A stretch of 64,000 nt of DNA from Curtobacterium sp. VKM Ac-1395 (GTDB taxonomy: Bacteria; Actinomycetota; Actinomycetes; Actinomycetales; Microbacteriaceae). Shown in pieces: positions 8,525 to 16,556 of the stretch. The position numbers were made by a program, and so were the translations under genes. The notes under the pieces are model-generated. The model was not told the DNA's origin, made no database searches, and saw only the letters and a list, made by a program, of their open reading frames with translations. Positions within the stretch are counted from its first letter, which is position 1, and every line of letters begins with the position of its first letter. The DNA is taken from assembly GCF_015350975.1 (NCBI RefSeq), contig NZ_JADKRX010000006.1:62001-126000 (forward strand), given 5' to 3'.

Positions 8525-8994
8525 GCGTCGGGCACCCGGTTGGGCACGGGGAGCCCGGCCTCGTCCGCGGCGCCGAGGCGTTCGAGCAGTCCGGCGAGCA
8601 GGGCGATGTCGTCGTCCGACCAGCTGGCGATCCGCTCGTCGAGGGCGTCGCGGTGCAGCTGCACGGACCGTTCCAGCGCGGCGCACCCCGCCGGTGTCGC
8701 CTCGAGGGGCTTCGCGTTGCCCGTGCCGCCGTCCGTCGTGCGGATCAGGCCCGCGGCGAGGAGGCCGGCCAGCTGCCGGGAGATCGTCGACCGGTTCAGG
8801 CGCAGGTACCGGGCGATGTCGATGGCCATGCAGCCGGGGTGTTGCACGACGAAGTCGACGAGCGACTGGTCGACGACACTCAGCACGGCGTCGTTGCCGC
8901 GGGCGCGGATGCTCGCGCGGCGTGTGATGCGCGAGAGCTCCGTGTAGGCGCGTCCGATGTCAGCGTTGCGGACGTCGGACCTCGGGTGGTCCAT
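8521..8994 (-). CDS. MarR-family transcriptional regulator
   Basis: 157 residues. The winged helix-turn-helix spans about residues 40-105, with GCMAIDIARYLRLNRSTISRQL as recognition region and a wing around GLIRTTDGGTGNAKPLEATP; the dimerising helices are at both ends. MDHPRS is taken as the start because GGAGG lies five bases before this ATG; an in-frame ATG seven codons upstream has no such site. The ligand and targets are unknown; it shares a transcript with the downstream phosphoesterase gene and may regulate itself. Confidence 0.85.
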   Translation of the reverse strand: MDHPRSDVRNADIGRAYTELSRITRRASIRARGNDAVLSVVDQSLVDFVVQHPGCMAIDIARYLRLNRSTISRQLAGLLAAGLIRTTDGGTGNAKPLEATPAGCAALERSVQLHRDALDERIASWSDDDIALLAGLLERLGAADEAGLPVPNRVPDA

Positions 8995-9082
8995 CGTGCC
9001 TCCAGCTTGTTGCACGCCGGTGGGCCGGCGCTCTTCCCCTGCCGGTCACAGTACCGGCAGCCGTGGTGCCCCCTGGGGAGCG

Positions 9083-9541
9083 TCAGCCGCGGATCGCCGC
9101 CTGGAGCTCGTCGATGTCGAGCTTCACCATCTGCCGCATCGCCTCGAAGGCGCGGGCGGCCCCGGCCGGGTCACCGCCGGCGCTCATCAGCTCGCCCCAG
9201 TTCGCCGGGGTCACCTGCCATGCGACCCCCCAGGCGTCGGTGAGCCAGCCGCACATCGACGGGGTGGCGCCGGCGTCGAGGAACGCGTCCCAGATCCGGT
9301 CGAGCTCCGCCTGGTCGTCGACGTCGATCTGGAACGAGATCGCATCGGAGTGCGGGTGCCCGGGGCCGGCGTTCATCGCGCGGAAGGGCTGTCCGTGCAG
9401 GCGGAACGCCACGACCATGGTGGAGCCGTCGGGGAGGCGTTCCACGTGGTCGACCGAGGAGTCCGGGACCACCGACGCGTAGAAGGTGGCGGCCTCCTCG
9501 GCCTGGCCGTCGAACCAGAGGAAGGGGACGATCTGCTGCAC
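9083..9541 (-). CDS. VOC/PhnB-type glyoxalase-fold protein
   Basis: 152 residues from GTG 9541, with AGGAC upstream. It begins VQQIVPFLWFDGQAEEAA and contains VPDSSVDHVERLPDGS, FRAMNAGPGHPHSDAISFQI and CGWLTDAWGVAWQVTP, the signature of the PhnB-like group often labelled 3-demethylubiquinone-9 3-methyltransferase. That name is misleading: these are metal-fold VOC proteins of unknown reaction. The C-terminal helix EAMRQMVKLDIDELQAA is typical. Another small gene on the same strand ends 22 bases upstream, so the two may form a short operon. Confidence 0.85.
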   Translation of the reverse strand: MQQIVPFLWFDGQAEEAATFYASVVPDSSVDHVERLPDGSTMVVAFRLHGQPFRAMNAGPGHPHSDAISFQIDVDDQAELDRIWDAFLDAGATPSMCGWLTDAWGVAWQVTPANWGELMSAGGDPAGAARAFEAMRQMVKLDIDELQAAIRG

Positions 9542-9563
9542 GGGATGGTCCTGTCGAACGGGC

Positions 9564-9860
9564 TCAGTCCGCGACGTTGCGGCTGAGGAGCGGGGTCTTC
9601 TCGGGGTGTTCGTCGAACCACGTGCCGACGAACCAGCACATCGGCACGATGCGCTTGTCGTTCCTGGCCTCGACGTCGTCCACCGCGTACGCGACGAGCT
9701 CGCCGGCGTACCCGTGTCCACGGTGCGCAGGGACCGTGTACGTGTGCGGGAACGTGACGGCGTCGTCGTTCTCGCGGTAGTCCAGGACGCTCACGAGTTC
9801 CCCGTCGACGTACATGGCGTACCGACGCTGGTCGGCTTCGTCGCGGAACTCGTGTGCCAT
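9564..9860 (-). CDS. Small GNAT-fold acetyltransferase (YjdJ type)
   Basis: 98 residues, the usual size of the minimal Gcn5-related group. It shows a strand-rich N-terminus (AMYVDGELVSVLDYR), then VTFPHTYTVPAHRGHGYAGELVAYAV, in which RGHGYAG is the acetyl-CoA pyrophosphate loop, then KRIVPMCWFVGTWFDEHPE. The acyl acceptor is unknown. CATGAT lies six bases upstream of the ATG, a weak form of the leaderless pattern. It is divergent from the F420/NADP-dependent oxidoreductase gene 51 bases away. Confidence 0.82.
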   Translation of the reverse strand: MAHEFRDEADQRRYAMYVDGELVSVLDYRENDDAVTFPHTYTVPAHRGHGYAGELVAYAVDDVEARNDKRIVPMCWFVGTWFDEHPEKTPLLSRNVAD

Positions 9861-9911
9861 GTCGCCATCATGCCTCGGAATGCGTCAGCAGGCACGGCGT
9901 TGACTCCTGGC

Positions 9912-10559
9912 ATGACCACCATCGGCATCATCGGAGCAGGCAACATCGGATCAGCGCTGGCACGGCTGGCGGTGCAGAACGGGTACGACGTCGCGATCGC
10001 GAACTCGCGCGGACCGGAGACGCTCACGGACCTCGTGTCCGAACTGGGCGACCGGGCGCGTGCGGTCACGCGTGACGAGGCGGCAGCAGCCGGCGACCTC
10101 GTCGTGGTGACGGTGCCGCTCGCCGCGATCGAGAGCATCCCGGTCGAGCCGCTCGTCGGCAAGGTCGTGATCGACACGAACAACTACTACCCGGAGCGCG
10201 ACGGCCACATCCAGGCGCTCGACGACGAGACCACCACGACGGCGGAGCTCCTGCAGGACCACCTGCCCGGCGCCCGCGTCGTGAAGGCCTTCAACCACAT
10301 CTACGCCCCCGACCTGCCCGCGCAGGGCTCGCCCCGTGGGACGCAGCACCGTCGTGCACTGATCGTCGCCGGGGACGACGCCGGGGCGAAGCAGACCGTG
10401 GCGGACCTCATCGACGAGTTCGGCTTCGAGCCGGTCGACATCGGCGCGCTGTCCGAGGGATGGCGCATCCAGCGCGACACCCCCGGCTACACGCAGCAGT
10501 TCGACGCGCTCCAGCTCGAGCAGGCCGTCGCGGACGCGAAGCGCTACCGCGACATGTGA
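9912..10559 (+). CDS. NADP-binding F420-type oxidoreductase
   Basis: 215 residues. The N-terminal Rossmann fold starts at once with TTIGIIGAGNIGSALARLA and carries NSRGPETL for NADP phosphate binding. DTNNYYPERDG and VVKAFNHIYAPDL follow, as in the coenzyme-F420-dependent NADP oxidoreductase / NpdG-like family. Many actinobacterial members use NADP without F420, so the electron partner is uncertain. There is no clear Shine-Dalgarno before the ATG. A strong palindrome 13 bases after the stop ends the transcript. Confidence 0.85.
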   Translation: MTTIGIIGAGNIGSALARLAVQNGYDVAIANSRGPETLTDLVSELGDRARAVTRDEAAAAGDLVVVTVPLAAIESIPVEPLVGKVVIDTNNYYPERDGHIQALDDETTTTAELLQDHLPGARVVKAFNHIYAPDLPAQGSPRGTQHRRALIVAGDDAGAKQTVADLIDEFGFEPVDIGALSEGWRIQRDTPGYTQQFDALQLEQAVADAKRYRDM

Positions 10560-10571
10560 CCCACCCGCACC

Positions 10572-10618
10572 ACGACGAGGGGCCGGACACGCAGCACGCG
10601 TGCCCGGCCCCTCGTCGT
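10572..10618. terminator. Bidirectional hairpin terminator
   Basis: A perfect 15-bp inverted repeat: ACGACGAGGGGCCGG at 10572-10586 and its complement at 10604-10618, with a 17-base loop. It sits between convergent genes (oxidoreductase on + and aldo/keto reductase on -). It has no T-tract, as is common in high-GC actinobacteria. Confidence 0.75.
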
Positions 10619-10644
10619 CCACGGTCCGGCGACCGGGGACCGGG

Positions 10645-11613
10645 TCAGGCCGCGTCGAACACGACCGTCATCTCGGCGAGGTCGTCCTCGCTCGGCACCC
10701 AGGCGGTCCCCGCGTCGACGTTCTGCGTGATCTGCTCCGGCCGCGTGGCACCGGCGATGACGCTGGTGAGCCCGGGCTGTGCGAGGAGCCAGGCGAAGGT
10801 GGCCTGCAGCATCGTGACGCCCCGCTCGTCGCAGAAGCGCTGGTACTCCTCGAGCACGTCCCACGGGGCGGAGTCGAGCAGCTCGGGCTTCAGCCGGGTC
10901 AGGCGGCCGTCCTGGGGGCGGTCGCCGCGGGTGTACTTGCCGCTGAGCAGCCCGTTGTACAGCGGGAAGAACGGCAGGAACCCGAGCGCGTACGCCCGGA
11001 CCGCCGGCAGCACCTCGGCCTCGACGTCGCGGGACAGCGGGCTGTACTCGTTCTGCGCGGAGACGAACGCGGTGGTGCCGGCGATGGACGCGGTCAGCTC
11101 GGCCTCGGCGATCTGCCACCCGGCGAAGTTCGAGTGCCCGACGTAGCGGATCTTGCCCTCGCGCACCAGGTCGTCGAGGACCGACAGGGTCTCCTCGATC
11201 GGCGTGACCGAGTCCGGTCGGTGCATCTGGTACAGGTCGATCCAGTCCGTGCCGAGGCGCCGCAGGGACGACTCCACCGCGAGCCGCACGTAGCGCCGGG
11301 ACCCGCGCACGCCCCAGTCGGGACCGTTCGCCCCGCCCATGTCCATGCCGAACTTCGTCGCGAGCACGACCTCGTCCCGGCGTCCCGCGATCGCCGCACC
11401 GAGCATCGTCTCCGACTGCCCCGGCGTCCCGCCGTAGATGTCCGCCGTGTCCAGCAGGGTGACGCCGGCGTCGAGCGCCGCGTGCACGACGGCGTCGGTG
11501 CCCTCCTGCGTCTCGGTCACCGTCCCCGGCCTGCCGAAGTTGTTGCAGCCGAGTCCGACGGTGGAGACGACGAGCCCCGAGGGGCCGAGAGGACGGTGTT
11601 CGATGCCGGTCAT
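10645..11613 (-). CDS. Aldo/keto reductase
   Basis: 322 residues, TIM-barrel NADPH-dependent reductase. The catalytic tetrad can be seen: Asp and Tyr in LLDTADIYGG, Lys in VLATKFGM, His in LYQMHRPD. The C-terminus has SVIAGATRPEQITQNV for NADP binding. It resembles the AKR group that includes YajO/YhdN-type general stress reductases; the substrate is unknown. The start is supported by TACGGT six bases before the ATG, a leaderless arrangement. Single gene, ending at the shared hairpin. Confidence 0.88.
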   Translation of the reverse strand: MTGIEHRPLGPSGLVVSTVGLGCNNFGRPGTVTETQEGTDAVVHAALDAGVTLLDTADIYGGTPGQSETMLGAAIAGRRDEVVLATKFGMDMGGANGPDWGVRGSRRYVRLAVESSLRRLGTDWIDLYQMHRPDSVTPIEETLSVLDDLVREGKIRYVGHSNFAGWQIAEAELTASIAGTTAFVSAQNEYSPLSRDVEAEVLPAVRAYALGFLPFFPLYNGLLSGKYTRGDRPQDGRLTRLKPELLDSAPWDVLEEYQRFCDERGVTMLQATFAWLLAQPGLTSVIAGATRPEQITQNVDAGTAWVPSEDDLAEMTVVFDAA

Positions 11614-11715
11614 GCTCCGACCGTACCGGCGCGACCCCGGAACTGGGGCTGCGCCAGGACCACGTCTTCCGGCTAGAACTGACGGTGGATCCGCCGACGG
11701 TAGGGAGCAGCACAC

Positions 11716-12819
11716 GTGGCGTCACACCGCATGCCCGATTCCGATCGGCCCCGCCGGCCCGTCCCGGCCTGGGTGACGGCACCCTACGTCGAGGGCGCCC
11801 AGGGCAGCACCGTCCTGGAGGCTCCCCCCGCCTCCGCCACGAGCGCTCCGGCGGCACACACGGCCGGGTCCACCCCGTCGCACGTCACCCCCGGCTCGGT
11901 GCCGGCCCCGCTGAGCGCGCCCGGTGCCGAGCACCCCGAGGTCGTCGTCCCGGACTTCATGCCGTCCGAGGAGCACCTGCCGCCGGCGCCCACCTCGCCG
12001 ACGGTCCACACCCGTCCGTTCGACCGCGCCACCGAGCTCCCCGCGCCCGTCTCCCCCGTCGACGCCGTCGACGCCGACGCCGTGACGAGGGCCGGGGCAC
12101 GACCTGCGGCGCTGGTCGGCGCCGGCATGAACGCGCCGGCACCGACGGGCGTGCACGCCGGACCGGTCGCACCGCGCACCGGGCAGCCGCGGTTCTCCGT
12201 CCCCGGTCTGGAACACGTCGTCGTCGAGGGCACCGACACCGAGCCCTCCGGCCCCGTCGGCTACCGCACGCCCCGCCGCTTCGCCCACCAGCAGGGCGTC
12301 GGCGCACCCGTCGCGGCCCCGGCCCCGACCACCCCCTTCGACACGGTGCTCGCCGCGCCCACCGTCACCGCCCCGGCCACGTCCTCCGCGACGGCACCGT
12401 TCGCGACCGGCACCGCGACGGCGGTGACCGGGTCCGAGGAAGCCGAGTCGAGCCTCCCGTCCGGCGCGCAGGCCGAGCAGACGAGGCGACGCACGACGAT
12501 CGGGGCGACCCCGGGTGCCGTGGTCGGTGCGCTCGCGGCGCTGGCGACGACCGGTCTGGCGGCCTGGTGGTTCACGGCTCCCGCGACGGTGCACGCCGCC
12601 GGGCTGCTGCTCGGGCTCGTCGCGCTCGTCTGCTCGGTCGCGACCCTGCGGCACCCGGCCGTCACGTGGCAACGGCCGGTCGCGCTGCTCGGGGCGGTGC
12701 TCGGCGGTGTCGGGACCCTCGTGCTGCTGTGGGCGGTCGCGAACGCGGTGCTGCCGATGGCCGGCGTGACGCTGCCCGACATCACGGGCACGGGCGTCGT
12801 CCCCATGCTCGCCCCCTGA
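11716..12819 (+). CDS. Ala/Pro-rich protein with C-terminal membrane helices
   Basis: 367 residues from GTG 11716, with GGGAG upstream; an ATG at 11731 is an alternative start. Residues 1-255 are a low-complexity Ala, Pro, Thr, Val-rich segment without signal peptide. After RRRTTIG there are three hydrophobic segments (about 262-282, 287-307 and 318-340) ending in a short extracellular or periplasmic tail. This is a topology of a disordered cytoplasmic domain anchored in the membrane. I do not recognise a family. Such proteins are common in Microbacteriaceae and evolve quickly. Confidence 0.65.
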   Translation: MASHRMPDSDRPRRPVPAWVTAPYVEGAQGSTVLEAPPASATSAPAAHTAGSTPSHVTPGSVPAPLSAPGAEHPEVVVPDFMPSEEHLPPAPTSPTVHTRPFDRATELPAPVSPVDAVDADAVTRAGARPAALVGAGMNAPAPTGVHAGPVAPRTGQPRFSVPGLEHVVVEGTDTEPSGPVGYRTPRRFAHQQGVGAPVAAPAPTTPFDTVLAAPTVTAPATSSATAPFATGTATAVTGSEEAESSLPSGAQAEQTRRRTTIGATPGAVVGALAALATTGLAAWWFTAPATVHAAGLLLGLVALVCSVATLRHPAVTWQRPVALLGAVLGGVGTLVLLWAVANAVLPMAGVTLPDITGTGVVPMLAP

Positions 12820-12832
12820 CGCGTCCCACGCG

Positions 12833-13690
12833 TCAGACCGCGCGGACGACCCCGCGTGACAGGATCGCGTTCGTCAGGGCGTCGATCGGCTCGCGCTGCA
12901 CCGTCGGGTTGGCGATGAGGACGTAGTCGACGGCCGGCAGGTCGGGCAGCCCGAGTCGCTGCGACACCTTCACCAGGTCGGCGGGGATGAGCGAGTGCGG
13001 GAACACCGCCACGCCGATGCCCGCACGGACGGCTGCCAGGACGCCGTTCACGTCGCGGGTGTTGCAGGTGATGCGCCAGGTTCGGCCGGCAGCCTCGAGC
13101 GCGTCGATCGCCATCTGCCGGCTGATGCTCGGCGCCTGGTAGACGATGAGCGGCACGGGCTCGTCACGCTCCACGGCGATGCCGTCCTGCGCCATCCACA
13201 CCATCTGGTCCGTGGCGACGCGGGTGCCCTCGGCCGACTCCCCCGCCGTCTGCTTGATGAACACCAGGTCGAGCTGGCCCGCGTGCACCCGGCGGAGCAG
13301 CGGTGACGACTGGTTGACCGTCAGCTCGAGGTTCACCTGCGGGTGCAGGCGTCGGAAGTCCCGCAGGATGCGCGGGAGCTGCGTGATCGCGAGGTCGTCC
13401 GCCGCGCCGAACCGGAGCCGTCCGCGCGTCGCCGAGCCCGAGAAGTACGCGTCCGCGGTGGCGTGTGCCGCCAGGATCGTCCGCGCGAACCCGGCCATCG
13501 CGTCGCCGTTGTCGGTCAGGGTCACGCCCCGGGTGTCCCGCGCCACGAGGGTCCTCGACACCGCGGTCTCGAGCCGTCGGACGTGCTGCGACACCGTCGG
13601 CTGGCTGATGCCGAGGCGCGCCCCGGCCTGCGTGAAGCTGCGGGTCTCGGCGACCGCGAGGAAGGTCTGCAGGAGCACGGGATCGATCAC
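12833..13690 (-). CDS. LysR-type transcriptional regulator
   Basis: 285 residues from GTG 13690. The helix-turn-helix is at residues 4-62 (LLQTFLAVAETRSFTQAGARL then ISQPTVSQHVRRLE). The effector domain runs from about 90 to 285 with GRLRFGAADDLA at its start. It is divergent from an MFS exporter gene, 132 bases apart, and the space between contains T-N11-A type palindromes; it most likely controls the exporter in response to one of its substrates. The inducer is unknown. Confidence 0.87.
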   Translation of the reverse strand: MIDPVLLQTFLAVAETRSFTQAGARLGISQPTVSQHVRRLETAVSRTLVARDTRGVTLTDNGDAMAGFARTILAAHATADAYFSGSATRGRLRFGAADDLAITQLPRILRDFRRLHPQVNLELTVNQSSPLLRRVHAGQLDLVFIKQTAGESAEGTRVATDQMVWMAQDGIAVERDEPVPLIVYQAPSISRQMAIDALEAAGRTWRITCNTRDVNGVLAAVRAGIGVAVFPHSLIPADLVKVSQRLGLPDLPAVDYVLIANPTVQREPIDALTNAILSRGVVRAV

Positions 13691-13712
13691 GGTGGGCCCT
13701 CCGGTCGCGCGG

Positions 13713-13761
13713 CCATTCGAGAACGCAATGGACTGATAGCCACCATACGGGTGTCGAATGG
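13713..13761. promoter_or_regulatory. Candidate LysR-type operator
   Basis: CCATT at 13713-13717 and AATGG at 13727-13731 form a palindrome with a T-N11-A core (T 13716, A 13728), the classic LysR box. CCATTCGA at 13713-13720 is also repeated in inverted form as TCGAATGG at 13754-13761. The site lies between the lysR-type gene and the exporter. Inference from position and form only. Confidence 0.5.
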
Positions 13762-13822
13762 GGTCGCAGCAACTAGTTTTGTACGGGTACCTTCCCGCCC
13801 TCGACCGCCGGAGAGCCCCACT

Positions 13823-15148
13823 GTGAGCGCGTCATCGACGACCCTCCACCCGCCCACCGAACCGCTCCCGATCCAGGCCACGCGTCCGCCCTGGCGGCAC
13901 ACACTGATCGCCCTGTCCGTCCCGAACTTCCGCCTGTTCACCGCGACGAACCTGGTCGCGATGACCGCCGGGTGGATGCAGCGCATCGCGCAGGACTGGC
14001 TCGTCCTCCAGCTCACCGGCTCCGTGGCGCAGGTCGGCATCACCGTCGCGTGCCAGTTCGCTCCGATGCTGCTGTTCGGGCTCTTCGGCGGCGTGCTCGT
14101 CGACCGGTTCTCCAAGCGGGCGCTGATGATGATCACGCAGGGCGCCTTCGCCCTGCTCTCCGCGCTGCTCGCCGCCCTGACCCTGGCCGGGGTGGTGCAG
14201 GCGTGGCACATCTGGGTGATCGCCTTCGTGGTCGGCATGGTCACCGTGATCGACAACCCCGCGCGCCAGGTGTTCGTCACCGAGATCGTCGGGCACAAGC
14301 ACCTGCGGAACGCCATCAGCGTGAACTCGTCGGTGTTCCAGCTCGGCGGCATGATCGGCCCTGCACTGTCCGGCGCACTGCTCGTGGCCGTCGGGGCGGG
14401 GTGGTCGTTCGGCGTCAACGCCGTCGCCTGCGTGGCCGTGGTCGTGACGCTCGGGTTCCTCCGCGTGTCCGAGCTGCACCGCACCCCGGCGGCGCCCCGC
14501 GGCAAGGGGCAGCTCCGCGAGGGCCTCCGCTACGCCGTCAGCAAGCCCACGATCATCGTGCCGGTGATCCTGGTGGCGTTCTTCTCGGTCTTCGCGCTGA
14601 CGATGCCCGTGCTGCTGTCGGCCTTCGCGTCACAGGTCTACGACGTCGGCGCGGGCGGCTACGGCCTGTTCAACTCCGCCGTCGCGGTCGGCGCCCTGGT
14701 CGGGGCGCTGCTGTCGACCCGGCGCGCGGTGGTCCGGCTGCGCACGATCGTCGGCGGGGTGTTCTGGACCGGGATCCTGCTCGTGGTCTCCGGCTCGATC
14801 CCGGTGATCGCCCCGTTCACCGTGATGCTCGTCGCCGTCGGGATGTCGCAGCTGCTGTTCCAGACCGCGTCCAACTCCATGGTGCAGCTGTCCTCGAACA
14901 CGGCGATCCGCGGGCGCGTGATGTCGCTCTACATCCTCGTGCTGCTCGGTGGCCAGGCCATCGGCGGACCGCTCATGGGCCAGGTCGTCGACCACTTCGG
15001 CGCACACGTCGGGATGATGGTCGCCGGCGGCGTGCCCGCCGCGGCGGCCGCCGTGATCGGCGTCGTGCTCGCCCGGCGCGGGGGCTTCCACCTGGCGGTC
15101 CGGATGCGGCACCACATGCCGCTGCCGGCGATCGTCGGACACCGCTGA
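13823..15148 (+). CDS. MFS exporter (EntS/DHA3 type)
   Basis: 441 residues from GTG 13823, with GGAGA upstream. Twelve hydrophobic segments are visible. The first cytoplasmic loop has VLVDRFSKRALM, the MFS motif A variant, and NFRLFTATNLVAMTAGWMQRIAQDWLV before it is typical of the EntS/MefA-like DHA3 exporters. Such proteins expel siderophores or macrolide-like compounds by proton antiport. The substrate is unknown. Control by the divergent LysR regulator is likely. A 14-bp hairpin follows the stop. Confidence 0.87.
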   Translation: MSASSTTLHPPTEPLPIQATRPPWRHTLIALSVPNFRLFTATNLVAMTAGWMQRIAQDWLVLQLTGSVAQVGITVACQFAPMLLFGLFGGVLVDRFSKRALMMITQGAFALLSALLAALTLAGVVQAWHIWVIAFVVGMVTVIDNPARQVFVTEIVGHKHLRNAISVNSSVFQLGGMIGPALSGALLVAVGAGWSFGVNAVACVAVVVTLGFLRVSELHRTPAAPRGKGQLREGLRYAVSKPTIIVPVILVAFFSVFALTMPVLLSAFASQVYDVGAGGYGLFNSAVAVGALVGALLSTRRAVVRLRTIVGGVFWTGILLVVSGSIPVIAPFTVMLVAVGMSQLLFQTASNSMVQLSSNTAIRGRVMSLYILVLLGGQAIGGPLMGQVVDHFGAHVGMMVAGGVPAAAAAVIGVVLARRGGFHLAVRMRHHMPLPAIVGHR

Positions 15149-15153
15149 CGCAG

Positions 15154-15195
15154 CGGACGGGAGGCTCGTGGCGGACCCGCCCCGAGCCTCCCGTC
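15154..15195 (+). terminator. Hairpin terminator after exporter
   Basis: GGACGGGAGGCTCG at 15154-15167 is perfectly inverted at 15182-15195, with a 14-base loop, six bases after the exporter stop. Both arms carry the recurrent word GAGCCTCCCG. Confidence 0.75.
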
Positions 15196-15235
15196 CGGTC
15201 TGTGGTGGTGGTGGTCGTGCTTGGCGTGGCTGCAG

Positions 15236-15295
15236 AACACCGGTGTCCAGGCTGCGCGCCGCGGAAAGCCGCGGCGTGACTGCTGGACACCGGTG
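15236..15295. repeat. Nested inverted repeat
   Basis: Outer arms ACACCGGTGTCCAG (15236-15249) and CTGGACACCGGTGT (15282-15295) are perfect inverses, and each contains the self-palindrome ACACCGGTGT. Inside is a second hairpin, CGCCGCGG (15256-15263), AAAG, CCGCGGCG (15268-15275). It lies downstream of both the exporter and the convergent oxidoreductase gene. It may act as a terminator for the latter, but its double structure is unlike the other hairpins here. Confidence 0.7.
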
Positions 15296-15338
15296 TCGTG
15301 CGACGGGTCAGGCGGGCGACGGGTCAGGAGGCGACGGG

Positions 15339-15986
15339 TCAGTAGGCGACGGCGAAGCGCGCCTGGTGGTGTGCCGGCGTCTCGATCTCGTCGACGAACG
15401 CGATGGCGAAGTCGGCGCCGGAGACCTCGGAGTTGCCCTCGGCGTCCGTGAGCAGCAGGTCGTCGCTCGTACGGTAGGTGCCGAGGCGCTCGCCCGGGTT
15501 GAAGCTGCCGAAGGCGGCGGCGGGGCTGACGTAGAACCAGTCGACGTCGGTGTCCGAGGCGCGGAGCGCGTCGAGGACCTGGCCGTGGCTCTTCGCCTCG
15601 CCCTTGAAGGCGTCCGGGAACTCGGGGGTGTCGTACAGGGCCGGTCCGCCGTCGGCGACGAGCAGCGAGCCCGCTCCGCCGACGATGCCGAGGCGTGCGC
15701 CGGCAGCCGAGGCGGCGTCGACGAAGTGCTGGAAGCGGTCCTTGAGCTCGCTGCCGTCCGACTGGACCGCGTGGAGTGCCACGACGACGACGTCGGCGCC
15801 CGTCGTGACCTCGGCCACGAAGTCGGCGTCGAACGCGTCGCCCTGCGCGAGGGTGAGGCCGTCGGCGGGGTCGAGCTTGGAGGTGTCGCGCGCGACGGCG
15901 ACGACCTGGTGGCCGCGGGAGAGGGCCTCGTGGGTGATGGCGGAGCCGGCGTAGCCGGTGCCTCCGAAGACGACGATGGTGGACAT
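15339..15986 (-). CDS. NAD(P)-binding oxidoreductase (NmrA/YwnB-like)
   Basis: 215 residues, atypical short-chain fold. It starts MSTIVVFGGTGYAGSAITHEAL, the GGTGYxG nucleotide-binding loop, then VAVARDTSKL and GDAFD. There is no YxxxK catalytic pair in the usual position, so it may be a sensor or an NAD(P)H-dependent reductase of the YwnB group. It is divergent from an HxlR regulator gene, a common pairing in which HxlR represses the oxidoreductase in response to quinones, aldehydes or thiol stress. No strong Shine-Dalgarno is seen. Confidence 0.85.
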   Translation of the reverse strand: MSTIVVFGGTGYAGSAITHEALSRGHQVVAVARDTSKLDPADGLTLAQGDAFDADFVAEVTTGADVVVVALHAVQSDGSELKDRFQHFVDAASAAGARLGIVGGAGSLLVADGGPALYDTPEFPDAFKGEAKSHGQVLDALRASDTDVDWFYVSPAAAFGSFNPGERLGTYRTSDDLLLTDAEGNSEVSGADFAIAFVDEIETPAHHQARFAVAY

Positions 15987-16038
15987 GCGTGCTCCTGGTT
16001 CGGTTGGTGCGGACGTGCTCGGCCCACTGTAGGCGCGA

Positions 16039-16053
16039 TACTCTCTCCGAGTA
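16039..16053. promoter_or_regulatory. Candidate HxlR operator
   Basis: TACTC and GAGTA form a perfect inverted repeat spaced by five bases. It lies between the divergent oxidoreductase and HxlR genes. HxlR-type dimers bind such short palindromes; the assignment rests on position and symmetry. Confidence 0.45.
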
Positions 16054-16087
16054 AGTAGGCACCTCGTGGTGCGTGACGGAGGTCGAC

Positions 16088-16453
16088 GTGCGTGTTCTGG
16101 AGTACAGCCCCTACGCTGCGGACTGCCCTTCGCGGCAGCTGCTCGACCGCATCGGCGACCGGTGGAGCGTGCTGGTGATCGGCACGCTGGCCGACGGTCC
16201 CGTGCGGTACTCGGCGATCGCCGCGAAGGTGCAGGGCGTGTCGCAGAAGATGCTCACGCAGACACTCCGGGCGCTCGAACGCGACGGCCTGGTGACTCGG
16301 ACCGTCTTCCCCGAGGTCCCGCCGCGCGTGGAGTACCAGCTCACCGACGCCGGACGGTCGCTCCGCGCGGTGCTGCAGCCGCTCGAGGACTGGGCGACGT
16401 CGCGCATGGCGGCGGTCGGCGTGGCTCGCGAGGAGTACGACGCGGCGCGGTGA
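16088..16453 (+). CDS. HxlR-family transcriptional regulator
   Basis: 121 residues from GTG 16088, chosen because GGAGG lies five bases upstream; an earlier GTG at 16073 would add five residues. The winged helix is typical: CPSRQLLDRIGDRWSVLVIG near the N-terminus, then VRYSAIAAKVQGVSQKMLTQ as recognition helix region and TVFPEVPPRVEYQLT as wing. The single early Cys (in ADCPS) is the position used as a redox sensor in several relatives. It probably controls the divergent NAD(P)-binding protein gene. Confidence 0.88.
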   Translation: MRVLEYSPYAADCPSRQLLDRIGDRWSVLVIGTLADGPVRYSAIAAKVQGVSQKMLTQTLRALERDGLVTRTVFPEVPPRVEYQLTDAGRSLRAVLQPLEDWATSRMAAVGVAREEYDAAR

Positions 16454-16556
16454 GCGAGGTGCGGTGCGGCCGTGTCGCGCGGGGGCGGTGCCGATCCCAG
16501 GGCGGGCGGCGGGTGTTCCCGGTGTCCTCCACGGCCGGACGTGGTTGCGTGGAGCC

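Noticed and set aside
15154-15195. Counting GAGCCTCCCG as only a terminator component
   Set aside because: Only this terminator and possibly one other use it in paired form; most copies are single and several lie in coding sequence.
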